Source: Methanoregula sp. (GTDB lineage: Archaea > Halobacteriota > Methanomicrobia > Methanomicrobiales > Methanospirillaceae). Taken from it: a stretch of DNA of 10,856 bases. Made by a program: the position numbers and the translations under genes. A model generated the notes under the pieces. It was not told the DNA's origin and did no database searches. It saw only the letters and a list, made by a program, of their open reading frames with translations. How positions within the stretch are numbered: the first letter of the stretch is position 1; each line of letters opens with the position of its first letter. Shown piece after piece: positions 1-6,145 of this stretch. The stretch lies in NCBI GenBank assembly GCA_026394635.1, contig JAPKXV010000210.1:1-10856 (forward strand), written 5' to 3'.

Positions 1-142
1 CAAATGTGGGGCTCTTCTCATCTGCGCCGTCCTTGAAATCGTACCGGCATTCACGCAACTCACTGGCAAATACCCGCCGCGCCGGCTCCCGCTCGAATCC
101 GCCCTCTTTCCTCATGGGTGATGAAGTCCCTCCATTGCTCAT
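1..142 (-). CDS. RPA-associated OB-fold protein (COG3390-like), N-terminal part only
   Basis: This is the first 47 codons of a gene that runs off the left edge. The visible protein has a short polar N-terminus and then a stretch reading EREPARRVFASEL, a cysteine/tyrosine-rich turn and DEKSPTF. That pattern resembles the start of the archaeal RPA-associated protein family (COG3390), which is normally encoded next to RPA and assists its binding to single-stranded DNA. The start ATG at 142 overlaps the stop of rpa as ATGA, and a GGGGGTG sequence lies four bases upstream, so translational coupling is likely. An in-frame ATG at 115 is an alternative start, but its possible GGAGGG site sits 12 bases away, which is long. 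The identification rests on the neighbour and a short N-terminus. The OB fold itself lies outside the window. Confidence 0.7.
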   Translation of the reverse strand, partial: MSNGGTSSPMRKEGGFEREPARRVFASELRECRYDFKDGADEKSPTF

Positions 143-1386
143 GCCGCACCCCCGGCCCGGTTGAGCAATGCAGTATGTTCACCGGGCTCAACCTTCAACC
201 GTTCACATGCCCTGACCAGCAGGCGGTTGTCGATCTCCCGTCCCTTACACATCACATACCTGCCCAGTATTGCGTCCCGCATGCGGAGGAAGACCTCATC
301 CATGCCAAGAGGATTATTTTCGGCGAGTTCTTTTGCGGCGTCAAGCGTCATACCGGTGAGCGACTCAACGACGTCACGCTGCAGGAGGAGGTTGTGGGTC
401 TTTTTCCCGTCATCCAGCCACCCCTTGATCCGCAGGTCATAGACAAATTTTGGCTGGATTTCATGAACCGGGCAGTAGTTCTGCCGCGAAAGCGCACGGT
501 TGCACCCCTCTACCGGGCAGCGCTTGATGAGACCGGAACCAGGAGCGATATGCACGAGAGTCCCGCGAATATCCGTATCGCCACCGCTTACTGCGATATC
601 ACCCTCGTCCGGCATATACGATGCTGTACTCAGGTTCAGGGAGAGCCTCCCATTGAACTCATCGACCTGTGCATAATAAATGGTATACACGGAACCAACA
701 GCGAGCTTCTCTTTACCTGCCTCTCTCCATATAATGAATTTGATGGTGCCGGATTCATCGCCCAGGATTCCTGACTGGAGCATCCGTTCATGCGTAGTCT
801 CCCACTCCTGGACGACTTTTGCCCTTACACTGCCGATGCCGGGTTTCAGTTCCCCGATCTTTACGGCAGACGGGATGAGTGCACGGTCTTCAACAACCGG
901 TTTGATTGCCGTGCCGGAGTGAATCTTTAGGTTTGCGACACCTTTGTACTCATCCACGACCGCGGACTCAATACGGTACCATGACCCTTCCGTCATCTTC
1001 GGAGCATTTGCCTTTGACCAGGCTACGAACCGGATCGCACCGGTAGCATCCGCGATGATACCGCTCTGGGCTATAGCCGGAGAGGGGGGCGACAGGATTC
1101 CTACTACCTTTCCCTCAATGGTCACCCATTCGCCCGGAGCAATTTCAGAGATTGGTCGCTCCTCCTTTGCACCGGCACTTCCGCTGCCACCAGCGCTCGT
1201 GCCAAAACCGGGAAGGTTTAGTTCCTTAGCAAGTTCATTGGTAACGCTGCGTTCCGCTTCAGCGGGCTGGACACCGAACTCATCTACAAGCCGGCGCAGT
1301 TTTACTTCGATCTTCTTTGTATCAACATTCTGTCCTTTCTGGCTGAATCTTACGGAGATTCTTTCTGCTGCCTGGGAAAAATCCAT
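139..1386 (-). CDS. rpa: Replication protein A, single-stranded DNA-binding subunit with OB folds and zinc finger
   Basis: The 415-residue protein is the archaeal counterpart of the large RPA subunit and protects single-stranded DNA in replication, repair and recombination. Residues 1-60 are a charged helical domain, followed by a glycine/serine linker (about 61-75). OB fold A spans about 80-160 and OB fold B about 176-258. The two are clearly repeats, sharing QSGI-[IL]-x-D and VDE[YF]-x-G motifs. A third region (about 262-395) carries a zinc-finger insertion with C290, C295, C305 and H308, as in the DBD-C domain of eukaryotic RPA70. The start is supported by a GGAGATG ribosome binding site eight bases upstream (1395-1401). 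The downstream gene overlaps by four bases and encodes the RPA partner, so the two are probably made together. A minus-strand promoter should lie in 1402-1500, where ATAAATTT and GAATATTC are only weak TATA candidates. Confidence 0.93.
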   Translation of the reverse strand: MDFSQAAERISVRFSQKGQNVDTKKIEVKLRRLVDEFGVQPAEAERSVTNELAKELNLPGFGTSAGGSGSAGAKEERPISEIAPGEWVTIEGKVVGILSPPSPAIAQSGIIADATGAIRFVAWSKANAPKMTEGSWYRIESAVVDEYKGVANLKIHSGTAIKPVVEDRALIPSAVKIGELKPGIGSVRAKVVQEWETTHERMLQSGILGDESGTIKFIIWREAGKEKLAVGSVYTIYYAQVDEFNGRLSLNLSTASYMPDEGDIAVSGGDTDIRGTLVHIAPGSGLIKRCPVEGCNRALSRQNYCPVHEIQPKFVYDLRIKGWLDDGKKTHNLLLQRDVVESLTGMTLDAAKELAENNPLGMDEVFLRMRDAILGRYVMCKGREIDNRLLVRACERLKVEPGEHTALLNRAGGAA

Positions 1387-1522
1387 ACGTTATACATCTC
1401 CGGTTATCCATCGTTTCTTATCATGTCTTAATGTTACGGAGTGTGTGGTGCGAAAGTGAATATTCTATGAAATTTATGGAGATATGGTGAGGTTTATGAT
1501 ACACGGTGCCGAACAATAGGAT
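1387..1522. promoter_or_regulatory. Divergent promoter region between rpa and the DUF1858 gene
   Basis: This 136-base AT-rich stretch has no ORF and drives two genes in opposite directions. On plus, TTTATGAT at 1493-1500 is centred about 26 bases before the ATG at 1523. That is the standard archaeal TATA-to-start distance, and no ribosome binding site precedes that ATG, so the DUF1858 mRNA is probably leaderless. On minus, rpa has a clear GGAGATG site at 1395-1401, so its mRNA must carry a leader. Its TATA box is not obvious; the AT-rich bases 1457-1481 are the best candidate. Confidence 0.5.
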
Positions 1523-1714
1523 ATGGAATTAACAGCAGACAGTACAATCTATGATCTTCTGAAGGCAAAACCCGACGCAGCGGAAGCATTATTCAAGTTT
1601 GGGATGGGGTGTGTTGGTTGCGCGATCGCCCGTGGTGAGACCATCCGCGAGGCAGCTGAAGCGCATGGCATCCCCCTCCCCGAACTCCTTAAAGCGATTG
1701 GAATCAAAGAGTGA
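1523..1714 (+). CDS. DUF1858 family small redox-disulfide protein
   Basis: The 63-residue protein matches the whole DUF1858 family, also described as the hybrid-cluster-protein-associated redox disulfide domain. An N-terminal helix-rich part (STIYDLLKAKPDAAEALFKFGM) leads into the conserved CVGC pair at C30 and C33, then a helical ETIREAAEAHGI and PLPELLKAIGI. The two cysteines could form a redox-active disulfide or bind a metal. The biochemical role of the family is not established. These domains occur alone or fused to redox proteins in anaerobes. The ATG has no ribosome binding site, but a TATA-like element lies 26 bases upstream, which suggests a leaderless transcript. The gene is convergent with cbiZ, and its likely U-tract terminator (1783-1790) falls inside the last codons of cbiZ. 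No hybrid-cluster protein gene is visible nearby. Confidence 0.88.
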   Translation: MELTADSTIYDLLKAKPDAAEALFKFGMGCVGCAIARGETIREAAEAHGIPLPELLKAIGIKE

Positions 1715-1753
1715 TTGCCCCCACTCTTCTCAAATGTGCTCCTGAAGTTGTGC

Positions 1754-1771
1754 GTAATAAAAGAGTAATAA
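1754..1771 (-). terminator. U-rich 3' end of the cbiZ transcript with a 7-base direct repeat
   Basis: Immediately after the cbiZ stop, the minus strand reads TTATTAC-TCTT-TTATTAC, a T-rich run typical of archaeal U-tract termination. The same bases form a direct repeat of GTAATAA with an 11-base period on plus. There is no stem-loop, so the call rests on composition and position. Confidence 0.4.
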
Positions 1772-1772
1772 T

Positions 1773-2678
1773 TCAGAGGCTCCTTTTTTTCAGAGTCAAA
1801 AAGCGCACAAGTTCATCTTTTAAAGCATCCGGGTGCTGCTTCAGGTACTCTGCAACTTCAGGTTCATGGAGGAGTGTGCATTGGCTGCAGTTCCAGACGT
1901 TCCTTTTGTTGGAACTCTCTACCCACTGCCCCAGCGACTCATCTCTGCAGGGATAGAGGGGGCAGTAACAGAAATCGCACCGCTGTCCGGCAAAGTGGCA
2001 GGGGTAGTAGGGACAGTCCTCCGGGGTCCAGTTTATCCAGTGCTCGCCTTTGAACCTGCTGAATATGAAGAACGAGGGACGGTTCCGTTGTGTAGCCACC
2101 CCAAACCGTTTGAGCGCCTCCGGGATGCCGTACCGGACTGCGGAATAGACCCGCTTTCCGGTTTCCGTGAACCTGCCGGCATCCCGCTGCCCCGCCTGTC
2201 CTTCGCATGCTGCGATTATCGCATCGGTATGAGTGCCGGATATGCCGTTTTTAAACCCATTCAGTGCCTCCGATCCCGCTTTGGTGGCGACCATGATCAT
2301 TTCCCGGAGCTCCCCGTCGCTCATCCCCTGACTGCTGCAGGTGAGGATGTTGATGGTGGTAAAATCCCCGCCTGTGCCCGATCGGATTCCTGCCGTGATA
2401 AAAACGGTAATGAAGTCATACTGCAGGACGCAGAGGTTCTGAATGGGAACCGGAGTGATCAGCCCCACATAATCCCTGCCAAGGCCGGCACGAGCTGCTA
2501 CGATCTCCAGCTCCTTTTCCGGAGTAGTGCCTGCCCGTTCAGGAGAGATGCTATGATAGAAGATGGTGGAGACAGAACGAATGTCTCCGGAGATCACCGT
2601 GCCTGTGGCGCGAAAAGACCCGCGAATAAAAAGTGTGTTGTTTTCAATATAGTATCTCATGAAACGTTGTCGGTTCAC
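1773..2678 (-). CDS. cbiZ: Adenosylcobinamide amidohydrolase CbiZ fused to a C-terminal cysteine-rich domain
   Basis: The protein should hydrolyse the aminopropanol amide of adenosylcobinamide to give adenosylcobyric acid, letting the cell rebuild its own cobamide from salvaged precursors. Residues 1 to about 200 are the CbiZ domain, with YVGLITPVPI (70-79), the FITAGI segment (93-98), a TINI strand (108-111) and SGTHTDAI (147-154), a motif typical of the family. Residues 215-290 form a second domain with eight cysteines (C222, C227, C234, C237, C239, C244, C264, C267) and WNCSQCTLLHEPEVAEYL, matching the 'cysteine-rich small domain' family (PF04071), thought to bind metal. The start is uncertain. 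A GTG at 2678 follows the upstream stop by eight bases and would rely on coupling. An ATG at 2660 would give 295 residues, but neither has a well-placed ribosome binding site. Methanogens need corrinoids for methyl transfer, which fits. Confidence 0.87.
   Translation of the reverse strand: MNRQRFMRYYIENNTLFIRGSFRATGTVISGDIRSVSTIFYHSISPERAGTTPEKELEIVAARAGLGRDYVGLITPVPIQNLCVLQYDFITVFITAGIRSGTGGDFTTINILTCSSQGMSDGELREMIMVATKAGSEALNGFKNGISGTHTDAIIAACEGQAGQRDAGRFTETGKRVYSAVRYGIPEALKRFGVATQRNRPSFFIFSRFKGEHWINWTPEDCPYYPCHFAGQRCDFCYCPLYPCRDESLGQWVESSNKRNVWNCSQCTLLHEPEVAEYLKQHPDALKDELVRFLTLKKRSL
1781..1790 (+). terminator. Oligo-T terminator for the DUF1858 gene, inside the cbiZ 3' end
   Basis: A run of seven T preceded by CTCC lies 69 bases after the DUF1858 stop on plus. 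On the other strand the same bases encode the two lysine codons near the CbiZ C-terminus, so the convergent transcripts overlap. Archaeal termination needs little more than such a T run. Confidence 0.4.
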
Positions 2679-2686
2679 CCTGCTGG

Positions 2687-3049
2687 TCAGGCAACCGAAT
2701 AGCGGACCCGGTCTTTAAGTTCCTGTTGCTTTCCGGCGTTCCACCCGGAGACATCCTGCAGGTAACCGGTAACCCTGCTGATCTGGACGACGTCGTGGGA
2801 GCCGCATTCCGGGCAGACTGCCTGGTTGCAGAGCGGGCAGAACTCGATCCCGGAAATCATCTCATGGGAGCAGTGGCAGTGGTCAAGCGGGCACATAATG
2901 GCAAGGTGGGTTTCCCCGCAGTTCGGGCAGGGGGCAGAGTCAACGATAAGGTGGCACGTATGGCACTTGTATTTGCGCTCTTTTTCTGGAATATCTTCGA
3001 CCTTTTTGTATTTTTTTGCCAGATCCTTTTGCTCTGCGCTCCAATCCAT
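2687..3049 (-). CDS. Small multi-zinc-ribbon protein with an NrdD-like glycyl-radical C-terminal tail
   Basis: This 120-residue protein is probably annotated elsewhere as a short anaerobic ribonucleoside-triphosphate reductase. It cannot be a complete enzyme, because the roughly 500-residue catalytic barrel is absent. Residues 1-27 are charged and helical. A zinc ribbon follows (C29, C32, C41, C44), then C53, C58, C60 and two CxxC pairs (C71/C74 and C79/C82), eleven cysteines in all. Residues 90-117 (ISRVTGYLQ...WNAGKQQEL..RVRY) closely resemble the end of class III reductase NrdD, where the glycine before tyrosine (here G95) carries the radical. Compared with the usual signature, C/S/A is replaced by T94 and the small residue by Q98. 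No ribosome binding site precedes the ATG, but TTTATTAA is centred about 26 bases upstream, so the mRNA is probably leaderless. cbiZ follows after 8-26 bases. Confidence 0.75.
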   Translation of the reverse strand: MDWSAEQKDLAKKYKKVEDIPEKERKYKCHTCHLIVDSAPCPNCGETHLAIMCPLDHCHCSHEMISGIEFCPLCNQAVCPECGSHDVVQISRVTGYLQDVSGWNAGKQQELKDRVRYSVA

Positions 3050-3070
3050 ACTACTACATCGCCGGAGTCA

Positions 3071-3078
3071 TTAATAAA
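3071..3078 (-). promoter_or_regulatory. TATA box for the NrdD-tail protein and cbiZ unit
   Basis: Minus-strand TTTATTAA is centred about 26 bases upstream of the ATG at 3049. This places the predicted transcription start on the start codon itself, and the lack of a ribosome binding site agrees with leaderless translation. Confidence 0.5.
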
Positions 3079-3134
3079 CTTTTAGAACGTGCAGTGAATC
3101 TAATATCGAATTCGCGTTACAGAAAGGAGCGTGC

Positions 3135-3233
3135 GTGCAGATCCGGTCACAAAATGAGGGTTGTTTATATATGAAGGCGCGCACGAACCGTCGTGATAGA
3201 GAATTTATTATGCAGCACCAGTCAGGGGACTAA
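3135..3233 (+). CDS. Possible 32-residue small ORF, unrecognised
   Basis: A GTG at 3135 opens a 32-codon frame ending in TAA at 3231. It is preceded by AAGGAG (3124-3129) with five bases of spacing, a better ribosome binding site than most genes in this window have. The predicted peptide is polar and basic (KARTNRRDREF in the middle) with one cysteine, and I recognise no family. Against it, a strong TATA box at 3164-3171 lies inside the frame, and so short a frame may arise by chance. An internal ATG at 3171 would leave 20 residues. It is convergent with pyrF, whose terminator begins at its stop codon. Confidence 0.2.
   Translation: MQIRSQNEGCLYMKARTNRRDREFIMQHQSGD
3164..3171 (+). promoter_or_regulatory. 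Orphan TATA box, possible promoter of a small RNA
   Basis: TTTATATA on plus is one of the two best matches to the methanogen TATA consensus in the window; the other serves the thermosome gene. It predicts a start near 3193, but no recognised gene lies downstream on plus before the antisense pyrF gene. It could drive a short RNA, an antisense transcript into pyrF or a tiny peptide. The rest of the 202-base gap (3050-3251) holds the minus-strand TATA at 3071, the possible small ORF and the pyrF terminator. Confidence 0.4.
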
Positions 3234-3251
3234 AAAAAATCCAGTCTCTGG
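3231..3251 (-). terminator. Terminator of the tiaS-dys-pyrF operon
   Basis: Directly after the pyrF stop, the minus strand forms a small hairpin (CCAG-AGA-CTGG, 3251 down to 3241). One A and eight consecutive T (3239-3232) follow. The stem is only four base pairs, but the T run alone is a good archaeal termination signal, and the position fits the end of the operon. Confidence 0.65.
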
Positions 3252-3896
3252 TTATGGCAACTCTTTACAATGTCGGGAAAACTCCGCTGCCGCGTAGGCG
3301 GGATTGCCGGATTCATAGATTGCCCTGCCGACAATAATGCCATCGACAACGCTGGTAATTGCCTGCAGGTCTCCTCCCTGTGCTCCAACACCCGGCGCGT
3401 AAATCTTCTTCTCTCCGACAACCGCTCGCAGCTTTTTTGCACGCTCCGGTCGCGTGGCAGGGGCAATGATGCCGTCAGCCCCGCATACAAGCGCCACCTG
3501 TGCGAGCCGCTCTGCAATGCCACCATGGAAAAACTCTGTGGCGCCGGGATGGCTCATCTCCGCAACGACATAGCACTCCCCGTTGTTTTTATGGGCGCTG
3601 TCAACGCACGCCTGCACCGCATCCCTTCCTGTGAACGCATGGCAGATGATCGATGAGAATCCCGCGGCAAAGACCTGATCCGCAATGAGACGGTTCGTAT
3701 TCGGGATGTCTGCGACCTTGAAATCAGCGATAAGCGGTAGCCCGAACCGCGCAATATCGTGGGCGATTCCCAACCCCGCTTTGAGGACGAGCGGGTACCC
3801 GATCTTGATCGCGTCGATATGGGGTGCGCAGGCACGGGCGATCGTGACTGCACGCTCTTTATCAGTAACATCCAGCGCGAGGATCAGATCAGCCAT
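3252..3896 (-). CDS. pyrF: Orotidine 5'-phosphate decarboxylase
   Basis: The 214-residue enzyme catalyses the last step of UMP synthesis, decarboxylating OMP without a cofactor in the cytoplasm. The sequence resembles the methanogen enzyme in every key motif: LALDV with D9, K31 in IKIGYPL, the catalytic DFKVAD charge network (D58, K60, D63), MSHPGA (114-119), the phosphate-binding GVGAQGGD (169-176), and R191 in IVGRAIY. The open frame extends 20 codons further upstream, but that extension is cysteine-rich, unlike the family and lies inside dys, so the ATG at 3896 is the start. It overlaps the end of dys by eight bases (ATGGCTGA), implying translational coupling. It is the last gene of the tiaS-dys-pyrF operon. 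Confidence 0.95.
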   Translation of the reverse strand: MADLILALDVTDKERAVTIARACAPHIDAIKIGYPLVLKAGLGIAHDIARFGLPLIADFKVADIPNTNRLIADQVFAAGFSSIICHAFTGRDAVQACVDSAHKNNGECYVVAEMSHPGATEFFHGGIAERLAQVALVCGADGIIAPATRPERAKKLRAVVGEKKIYAPGVGAQGGDLQAITSVVDGIIVGRAIYESGNPAYAAAEFSRHCKELP

Positions 3897-4827
3897 GGTG
3901 CATCCGCTCCAACACTGCAGCAACCAGCAGCGGCAACGTGATTGTGGCGTCGCCATATACGGTCACTGCCTGTGCCTCCTCCGTGATCTTGCCCCACGAA
4001 CGTGCCTCGTCAAGTGTTGCGCCCGAAAGCCCCCCGAGGTCCGGACGGTCTCCGGTGAGTTGAACCGCGTAGTCAAAGCCGTTGGGCGTCATGAGCATGC
4101 TCTGGAGGATGAAATTCTTGGGAACTCCACCCCCCACCAGCAGTGCACCGGCTTTTTGTGCGGTGAAACACCTGTCCATCAGTGCCGGCATATCCGCGAA
4201 CGCATCGACCGTCACATTATTTGTCTGGGAGAAGAGCCAGTACTGGAGCCCGACCATCGAATCCTGCACCGCTGGGCAGTATACAGGGATCTTTTTTATT
4301 GCAGCGGTATGGAGGATCCCGCTCTTCGTTCGTGTACCAATGTGATTGAGGAGATCGGATATGGAGATGGTGCTGTCAGGTTCAAGCTCGGAAAAGACGT
4401 TCTGCATGAACTCCTCGAAGTGCTCGAACGCCTTATTGGGGAGGTAGACATCATAGATGCGGTTGATCTCTTCGTGCCGGAGCTCGACATCATCACAAAA
4501 TGCGGTGCCATGAAAATGCCGGCACCCGATTGCTTCTATGATATCGTGGGTGAGGTTTGCACCAGTCGAGACGAGCACATCAATGTGCCCCCCCTCCACG
4601 AGATCGCTCACGACACCGCCCATACCTGCGGGCACCATCGCACCGGCAAGCCCGAAGAACTTTGTTGTGTTTTTTTCCCGGAGCATTGCCTCGTAAATTC
4701 CGGCTGCCCGGGAGAGCGCACCCCCGTTATACGCGCCTGCCTCTCCCATTGCACTGACCAGCTCGCCGACGGTCATCTTCGGTTTGAGGTGCATCTGGGT
4801 GACAGGCTCACTGCATTCCTTTCCCAT
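3889..4827 (-). CDS. dys: Deoxyhypusine synthase
   Basis: This 312-residue enzyme transfers a 4-aminobutyl group to a lysine of translation factor aIF5A, the first step of hypusine formation, using NAD. Family motifs run in order: FFGLAGAMVPAGM (57-69), STGANLTHD (87-95), the YCPAVQDSM segment (183-191), GGGVPKN (232-238), and SWGKI with the catalytic lysine K280, which carries the covalent intermediate. The length is normal for archaeal enzymes. In eukaryotes spermidine is the donor; some archaea use agmatine instead, and the sequence alone does not show which applies here. A GAGGA site lies six bases before the ATG at 4827. The gene is 53 bases downstream of tiaS and overlaps pyrF by eight bases. 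The aIF5A gene itself is not in the window. Confidence 0.95.
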   Translation of the reverse strand: MGKECSEPVTQMHLKPKMTVGELVSAMGEAGAYNGGALSRAAGIYEAMLREKNTTKFFGLAGAMVPAGMGGVVSDLVEGGHIDVLVSTGANLTHDIIEAIGCRHFHGTAFCDDVELRHEEINRIYDVYLPNKAFEHFEEFMQNVFSELEPDSTISISDLLNHIGTRTKSGILHTAAIKKIPVYCPAVQDSMVGLQYWLFSQTNNVTVDAFADMPALMDRCFTAQKAGALLVGGGVPKNFILQSMLMTPNGFDYAVQLTGDRPDLGGLSGATLDEARSWGKITEEAQAVTVYGDATITLPLLVAAVLERMHHG

Positions 4828-4880
4828 GGGTATTCCTCATTCCTGCATGAAATTTGGTGGTGCAAGGTGATAACATTGTG

Positions 4881-6101
4881 TCAGTCTGAAACCCCCCGGC
4901 ATAACGGCTTTGCCAGATGCCTCCGGGCAGTGGGGGGGACCTCGTACCATCTGGTTTTAAGGGTACGGGGAATTTCCGTTACCTCTGGATCTTTTACATG
5001 CGCCCCGCACTTTTTACATTTGTGGCCCTTGCCTGTGCCATCGCTCGTCATGCGTTTGTTGCACGCGGTGCAGAGCGGCGGGCGTGACATGGCGGACCGT
5101 GCAAGGGACAATACCCTCACCTTCTCCAGATTGATGCTCCCTTTCTTGAAACTCCCGCATGCAATCACCGCATCGCCCGGCACAAGTGCACGGACGATCT
5201 GCCGGAAATTTTTCGTGGGCTCGTATGCCATACACCGCACGCAGGAACCCGCATCGCTTATCGTAAACGAGACGTGCCCTCCGGTGCCGGTTTCTGGTGC
5301 ATCCATGACAACGCCCGGCACCCGGTACGAGAGCCCCTCGCGCAACACACCCGCCCTTCCTGCGATGAGGTGAGCATCCGTACCCTGGTTCGTCACCCAG
5401 ATCTGTTCGAGACCGGGATTTTCGGATTCAACCATCGACCGGGCCATCATCACCCAAGCCGGGCTCTCGCCCCGGATGCCAAACAGCACCGGGTCGGGTG
5501 TATGCGGTACGCATACCACGAGATCGTTCTCCTCATCCACGGTGTCCCACGTATGCGGAAATGTCGCCTCTTCTGCGGCAAACAGGCTTTCACGATTTAC
5601 GTCGCGGAGTGTGCCCCACTGCTCCGGATGACGGTATGTCAGAATCTCGTACGTTGCATCTGATAATTCGCTTGCTACCGCAGCGGTTGCGCCAATCAGA
5701 CCCCGGCTGTTTTTGTAACCACGGTACTGTGCACCTGCAGAATCAAGAATCTCTACTGCCTCATCGATCTCACAGAAATCCCTCACAGCCTTCCAGTAAA
5801 TTGCAGGATCCGGGGGATCTTTTACAACAACAACGCCGGGATTCGTGTTCTCGCACGCAAAATCGGCCAGTTCCTCGACAGTGTGGCAGGCGATATCGAA
5901 CGCGGTGGTGCAGTCGCCATCAGCACGGAGCGCAATTGCCGCGTTGCCCCGTGTTTTGTAGGTCACGTTCGGGTTGAGCCGGATGAGCCGGGCCTCGCAT
6001 ACCCGCATCCCCCTCCTGATCAGGCGCCGGGCGAGTACCGCCCCGAGGTATGTAGTGCACATCCCCTGAGGAGAATCCGTGTCATCGATCCCGATCAGCA
6101 T
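4881..6101 (-). CDS. tiaS: tRNA(Ile2) 2-agmatinylcytidine synthetase
   Basis: TiaS attaches agmatine to C34 of tRNA-Ile2 (CAU anticodon) using ATP, so that the tRNA reads AUA instead of AUG. The 406-residue protein begins with the family hallmark MLIGIDDTDSPQGMCTTY (D6, D7, D9). It continues with the kinase-like and ferredoxin-like domains and the TNQGTDAHL segment (237-245). An OB-fold region around 260-340 follows, and it ends in a zinc ribbon with C344, C347, C362 and C365. The frame is open for 11 more codons to an ATG at 6134, but other members begin at the GIDDTD strand, so the ATG at 6101 is preferred. No ribosome binding site precedes it, and the leader is probably very short. It is the first gene of the tiaS-dys-pyrF operon and is divergent from the XRE regulator gene. 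Confidence 0.94.
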   Translation of the reverse strand: MLIGIDDTDSPQGMCTTYLGAVLARRLIRRGMRVCEARLIRLNPNVTYKTRGNAAIALRADGDCTTAFDIACHTVEELADFACENTNPGVVVVKDPPDPAIYWKAVRDFCEIDEAVEILDSAGAQYRGYKNSRGLIGATAAVASELSDATYEILTYRHPEQWGTLRDVNRESLFAAEEATFPHTWDTVDEENDLVVCVPHTPDPVLFGIRGESPAWVMMARSMVESENPGLEQIWVTNQGTDAHLIAGRAGVLREGLSYRVPGVVMDAPETGTGGHVSFTISDAGSCVRCMAYEPTKNFRQIVRALVPGDAVIACGSFKKGSINLEKVRVLSLARSAMSRPPLCTACNKRMTSDGTGKGHKCKKCGAHVKDPEVTEIPRTLKTRWYEVPPTARRHLAKPLCRGVSD

Positions 6102-6145
6102 ATCTATATTAATATATGCAGAGGCTCTATCCATTCTTAACTGCT
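6102..6145. promoter_or_regulatory. Divergent promoter between tiaS and the XRE regulator, with a 12-base palindrome
   Basis: The 44-base gap contains TATATTAATATA (6105-6116), an exact palindrome that can act as a TATA element. For the plus-strand regulator, an ATATAT-type element at 6109-6117 predicts a start near 6140, just before the ATG at 6146. For tiaS the palindrome lies too close to the ATG to be its TATA box. Minus-strand GTTAAGAA (6134-6141) is a weak alternative. The palindrome could also be an operator through which the regulator controls both genes. Confidence 0.45.

Noticed and set aside
118..774. 218-codon open frame on plus
   Set aside because: It is antisense to rpa and the RPA-partner gene, both supported by motifs and an ATGA overlap.
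1833..2702. 289-codon open frame on plus
   Set aside because: It is antisense to cbiZ, which has family motifs and a coherent cysteine-rich domain. The plus frame shows no domain or ribosome binding site.
3130..3185. Loose inverted repeat CGTGCGTGC / GCGCGCACG around the orphan TATA box
   Set aside because: It needs a wobble pair and a loop of about 40 bases, so chance pairing in GC-rich sequence is the simpler explanation.
3897..3956. 20-codon N-terminal extension of pyrF
   Set aside because: It lies inside dys, is cysteine-rich and unlike other OMP decarboxylases, which begin at the LALDV strand.
3685..5373. 562-codon open frame on plus
   Set aside because: It lies entirely antisense to parts of pyrF, dys and tiaS, whose motifs are unmistakable. 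Its translation is rich in H, R and C with no recognisable domain, as expected of a mirror frame in GC-rich DNA.
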